From Sphingobium lignivorans (GTDB lineage Bacteria; Pseudomonadota; Alphaproteobacteria; Sphingomonadales; Sphingomonadaceae), in the NCBI RefSeq assembly GCF_014203955.1, contig NZ_JACHKA010000001.1:248001-312000 (forward strand): DNA of 64,000 bases, written 5' to 3'. Shown piece after piece: positions 61,491 through 64,000 of the stretch. How positions within the stretch are numbered: the stretch's first letter is position 1; each line of letters begins with the position of its first letter. The notes beneath the pieces were generated by a model. The model was not told where the DNA came from, searched no databases, and worked only from the letters and a program-made list of their open reading frames with translations. The position numbers and the translations under genes were made by a program.

Positions 61491-61525
61491 AATGGGCAGT
61501 GCGTGAAACCGGCCGGAAAATCCGG

Positions 61526-62173
61526 TCACTCCGGGCCGTCCACGGCCAAGCTCTGTCCTTGATCCGGCGCAAGGCGCGGACCTTTGTCGATCTCGAGCGC
61601 CTGAGAGGGGAACGGCGCGACGAGTCGCCGGGCCGTCCTCCAGTCTTCGCGCAGCCAGTGTTCCTGATCCTCCCTATGCAGGATGACCGGCATGGAGCGG
61701 GGATTGATCGCCCCGAGCAGCCTGTTCGGCTCGCATGTCAGAAGTGCGAAGCTCTGCACCTCGCTGTCGCGCCACAGGCCGGCAAAGGCGAAGGGACGCG
61801 ATCCGGGCAGAGAGACCCGGTGGACGGCATGTTTTCCGGTGCGCGGGTCCACAGCCTGCGACCAGATCTGGAAGGATGTGGCCGGTATGAGGCACCGAAA
61901 GGCCGTGTGCCGCAGTGAGCCGATCCAGAACGGGCTGTCGAGATTGCGGACATGCGCGACGGGCGGCTCGCCGGCGAGCATGGCGCGTGGCGCGGGCGGC
62001 ACGCCCCACAGGCGCGGCACCATGCGCCGCCCGCCTCGCGCCGTGCCGACGATGACAGGCGCGAAGCTGCCCGGCGTCACATAGCCGCCCGCCCAGGGGT
62101 CATCACCGCGATCGGCGCCGAATATGGCCGCCACCGCTTCGGCCGACGCATCGAGGCGATAGAGCCGTGTCAT
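61526..62173 (-). CDS. SRAP-domain (YedK/HMCES-like) protein lacking the catalytic residues
   Basis: The 215-residue protein is related to SOS response-associated peptidases: GYVTPGSFAPVIVGT, PRLWGVPPAP, CLIPATSFQIW and RSMPVILHREDQEHWL. In active SRAP proteins Met-Cys begins the chain, the third motif is CLIPADGFYEW and the fourth is HxRMPVIL; here they read MTRLYR, ATSFQIW and NPRSMPVIL, so the Cys, Glu and His of the active site are all missing. A GTG start 12 codons upstream would place a Cys at position 2, but the rest still lacks the active-site Glu and His. It precedes desB by 133 bp on the same strand. Confidence 0.85.
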   Translation of the reverse strand: MTRLYRLDASAEAVAAIFGADRGDDPWAGGYVTPGSFAPVIVGTARGGRRMVPRLWGVPPAPRAMLAGEPPVAHVRNLDSPFWIGSLRHTAFRCLIPATSFQIWSQAVDPRTGKHAVHRVSLPGSRPFAFAGLWRDSEVQSFALLTCEPNRLLGAINPRSMPVILHREDQEHWLREDWRTARRLVAPFPSQALEIDKGPRLAPDQGQSLAVDGPE

Positions 62174-62253
62174 GCGGTGTCGATGGCCATGCGAAGAGTG
62201 GGAGCACACGGGAAAGCCTTGCGCGGCCCCGCGGCCATGGCCAGACAGGAGCC

Positions 62254-62688
62254 ATGAGTGATCCGCAAGCCCGCGCTCTCATCGAGCGTCTGCAGCTTCA
62301 GCCGCATCCCGAAGGCGGCTGGTACCGGGAGACATGGCGGGCCGGGGCGGCGCCCGGCGCGCGGGCCGGCGCGACGGCGATCCATTTCCTGCTGGAGGCG
62401 GGGCAACGGTCCCATTGGCACAAGGTCGATGCCACGGAAATCTGGCTCTGGCATGCAGGCGATCCTCTTCTGCTCTCCACCGCACCGGGCGAGAACGGCC
62501 CCATAACCTCCCTGCGCCTCGGCGGCGATGCGCTTTGCGGACAGGTGCCGCAGCATGTCATTCCGCCGGATTGCTGGCAGGCGGCCGAGGCGGATCAGGG
62601 GTGGACGCTGGTGTCCTGCATCGTGTCGCCGGGCTTCGAATTCGCCGGGTTCACGCTTGCCGAACCCGGCTGGGCGCCGCGCGGCTGA
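62254..62688 (+). CDS. Cupin DUF985-family protein
   Basis: The 144-residue protein has the DUF985 landmarks: LIERLQLQPHPEGGWYRETW, TAIHFLLEAGQRSHWHKVDATEIWLWHAGDPL with cupin histidines, and VPQHVIPPDCWQAAE followed by FEFAGFTLAEPGW. The fold is a cupin; the enzyme activity is unknown. AGGAG precedes the ATG at 62254. It is divergent from the SRAP gene. Confidence 0.9.
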   Translation: MSDPQARALIERLQLQPHPEGGWYRETWRAGAAPGARAGATAIHFLLEAGQRSHWHKVDATEIWLWHAGDPLLLSTAPGENGPITSLRLGGDALCGQVPQHVIPPDCWQAAEADQGWTLVSCIVSPGFEFAGFTLAEPGWAPRG

Positions 62689-62699
62689 GCGGAGGCGTT

Positions 62700-63278
62700 T
62701 CAGAACAGGCTGCCCTGCACGGGCTCCGGCGAGCGGAGCGGCCAACGGGCAATCACATCGTGCCGGTGCAGGCCGACGAAGCTGTGGATCAGCACGAAGT
62801 CACGCACGGCCCACCCGAACCCGGTCACTGGTCGGGAAAAGGGCTCGCCCTTGCGATAGCAGAGCGTTTCGTGCGGGCTGAATGCCCAGTCCGGCCGCAG
62901 GGCCACATCATGCGCGGCCATGGCCGCGACGATCCGCGCCTGGAGTTCCATGAGCGGCGCCACGGTCCTGCCCGGCCGCAGCGCGATGGTGTGCCGGCCG
63001 GCCGACAGCCGGTCGAGCGACAGATCGAACGGTGCAGCCCGCACTGTGTCGCCTGCCCGCCGCAGCGCATCGATCAATGACGTCGGCGCATCTGTCCTGT
63101 CGGGCGTCAGCGCCAGCGTGACGTGCAGGCGCTCCGGCTCGAGCAGGCCTGTCTGCCCGCACTCGCTTTCGGCGAAGGCATGCGTTCGCCGGGCGGTCAC
63201 CGGATCGGGCCGGAGCGCGAAGAAGAAGCGATGCGCCGTCAGGCTCGGAGCGCCGGGGGCGGGAGGAATCAGGTCCAT
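62700..63278 (-). CDS. 2'-5' RNA ligase family (2H phosphoesterase) protein
   Basis: The 192-residue protein has two HxT motifs typical of 2H phosphoesterases: RLHVTLAL near residue 50 and SPHETLCY near 134. It starts MDLIPPAPGAPS, then LTAHRFFFALRPD. The in vivo substrate of bacterial members is debated (RNA 2'-5' linkages or cyclic phosphates). It converges on the cupin gene, 11 bp away. Confidence 0.88.
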   Translation of the reverse strand: MDLIPPAPGAPSLTAHRFFFALRPDPVTARRTHAFAESECGQTGLLEPERLHVTLALTPDRTDAPTSLIDALRRAGDTVRAAPFDLSLDRLSAGRHTIALRPGRTVAPLMELQARIVAAMAAHDVALRPDWAFSPHETLCYRKGEPFSRPVTGFGWAVRDFVLIHSFVGLHRHDVIARWPLRSPEPVQGSLF

Positions 63279-63346
63279 GATGTTCTTGTTATGTTCTAGA
63301 CGGCGGCGGAGTCCAGCCTCAATGGCTTCCTTGGTGCCGCGCGAGC

Positions 63347-64000
63347 TTACGCAAAGCTGAAACCCGAGATCGCGCTCTCCATCACCACCGCGCCAAAATC
63401 CTGTCGGCCGGGTGACGACGATGCGCCGGCCGCGACCATGAGGGGCAGCAGGTGCTCCGCGCGCGGGTGGCTGGCGCGGGCATAGGGCGCGTCCTTCCAG
63501 TGGATCAGCCGTTCCGCGCGGGCGTCCGCCGGGGCAAGCGCGGCCTGCGTCAGCCACCGGTCGAACAGCGTGGAGGGCTCCAGCGCGCGTGGATCGCCAT
63601 AAGCGCGCAGATTGTGAAAACTCATGCCCGAGCCGATCACCAGCACATTCTCCTCGCGAAGGGCCGCGATCGCCTCGCCGGCCTGGATGTGCAGCGCCGG
63701 GTCGAGGCTTGCGTCGAGCGACATCTCGACGAGCGGAATGTCCGCCTCGGGGAAAGCGACTTTCATCGGGATGAAGACGCCATGGTCAAGGCCCCGGTCG
63801 GGATCGATCGTCGCTTCCAGCCCGGCAGCCCGCAGCAGGTCTGCCGTCCGTTGCGCCAGCCAGGGTGCGCCGGGCACGGGATAGGCAATTTCATAGGTCT
63901 CGGGCGGGAAGCCGTAATAATCGTAGATCAGGTCCGGTCGCTCCGCGCCGGTGAGCGCGAAGCCCGTCGTTTCCCAATGGGCGGAGATGAGCAGGATCGC
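63347..64000 (-). CDS. DODA-type extradiol dioxygenase, C-terminal part
   Basis: Partial gene: the frame is open to the right edge (218 codons seen), so the N-terminus is missing. Visible class III extradiol (LigB superfamily, YgiD/DODA type) features: LLISAHWETTGFALTG with a conserved His, YDYYGFPPETYEIAYPVPGAPW, DHGVFIPMKVAFPEADIPLVEMSL with the catalytic His, and HPRAEHLLPLMVAAGA. The substrate is unknown; DOPA-like catechols are typical. Ends SGFSFA. A second extradiol dioxygenase about 2 kb from desB is notable. Confidence 0.9.
   Translation of the reverse strand, partial: AILLISAHWETTGFALTGAERPDLIYDYYGFPPETYEIAYPVPGAPWLAQRTADLLRAAGLEATIDPDRGLDHGVFIPMKVAFPEADIPLVEMSLDASLDPALHIQAGEAIAALREENVLVIGSGMSFHNLRAYGDPRALEPSTLFDRWLTQAALAPADARAERLIHWKDAPYARASHPRAEHLLPLMVAAGASSSPGRQDFGAVVMESAISGFSFA

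Noticed and set aside
62173..62209. Upstream GTG start for the SRAP protein giving Met-Cys
   Set aside because: The Cys is followed by SHSSHGHRHR, not the GRY of the family, and the MTRLYRL start aligns with the normal N-terminus. The other active-site residues are missing anyway.

Overview
The window is GC-rich (roughly two thirds G+C by eye) and densely coded chromosome from an alphaproteobacterium of the sphingomonad group. The best species-level clue is a 418-residue single-chain gallate dioxygenase (60136-61392). Every catalytic and substrate residue I can recall from DesB of Sphingobium sp. SYK-6 sits at the same position number. The gene content fits this: a CecR/YbhGFSR-type exporter, DUF4168 and DUF1176 proteins, and a dispersed sphingomonad-type palindrome. 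No prophage, insertion sequence, transposase or CRISPR array was seen.

Layout. 1-8.9 kb: housekeeping genes (fabI start, YihY, a J-domain chaperone, pdxH-CDF transporter-PhzF operon, serine hydrolase, DUF808, ung). 8.97-25.25 kb: one long minus-strand flagellar operon, flbD-fliEFGHIJKLMNOPQR-flhB-orf-fliD-fliS. A flagellin gene (25.6 kb) diverges from flbD. Together these encode the MS-ring, C-ring, export ATPase complex, export gate, hook-length ruler, cap, filament and the sigma-54 activator. 26.4-29.4 kb: a hairpin-rich gene-free kilobase, dnaA, then another gene-free stretch. 29.4-36.8 kb: a complete TetR-controlled ABC exporter operon (cecR-like, ybhG, ybhF, ybhS, ybhR, outer-membrane factor). 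36.8-47 kb: a 50-residue gene, tRNA-Thr(GGT), an EF-hand protein, a two-component system, two paralogous AraC regulators flanking a DUF4168 gene, an iron-dependent alcohol dehydrogenase, a decayed GNAT gene and a CNNM-type transporter. 47-64 kb: an OmpA lipoprotein, a cobalamin riboswitch upstream of a double-hotdog thioesterase, 3-hydroxyacyl-CoA dehydrogenase, a TipAS-MerR regulator, a CNT nucleoside transporter, an M20 amidohydrolase, argB, a yggT-DUF167-folD-marC operon, desB, an SRAP-like protein and a DODA-type dioxygenase running off the right edge.

Points most worth attention. (1) A well-formed cobalamin riboswitch has as its only downstream same-strand gene an acyl-CoA thioesterase, which is not a usual B12 regulon member. 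(2) Three genes are interrupted: fliR by one extra base, the exporter's outer-membrane factor by an exact 10-bp tandem duplication, and a GNAT gene by 5' decay. (3) FliM has no N-terminal CheY-binding motif and cannot be extended upstream. (4) The SRAP protein lacks the family's catalytic residues. (5) fliC and fliD share closely similar candidate sigma-28 promoters. Most other genes are ordinary core chromosome; I did not find a clearly new multi-gene system.
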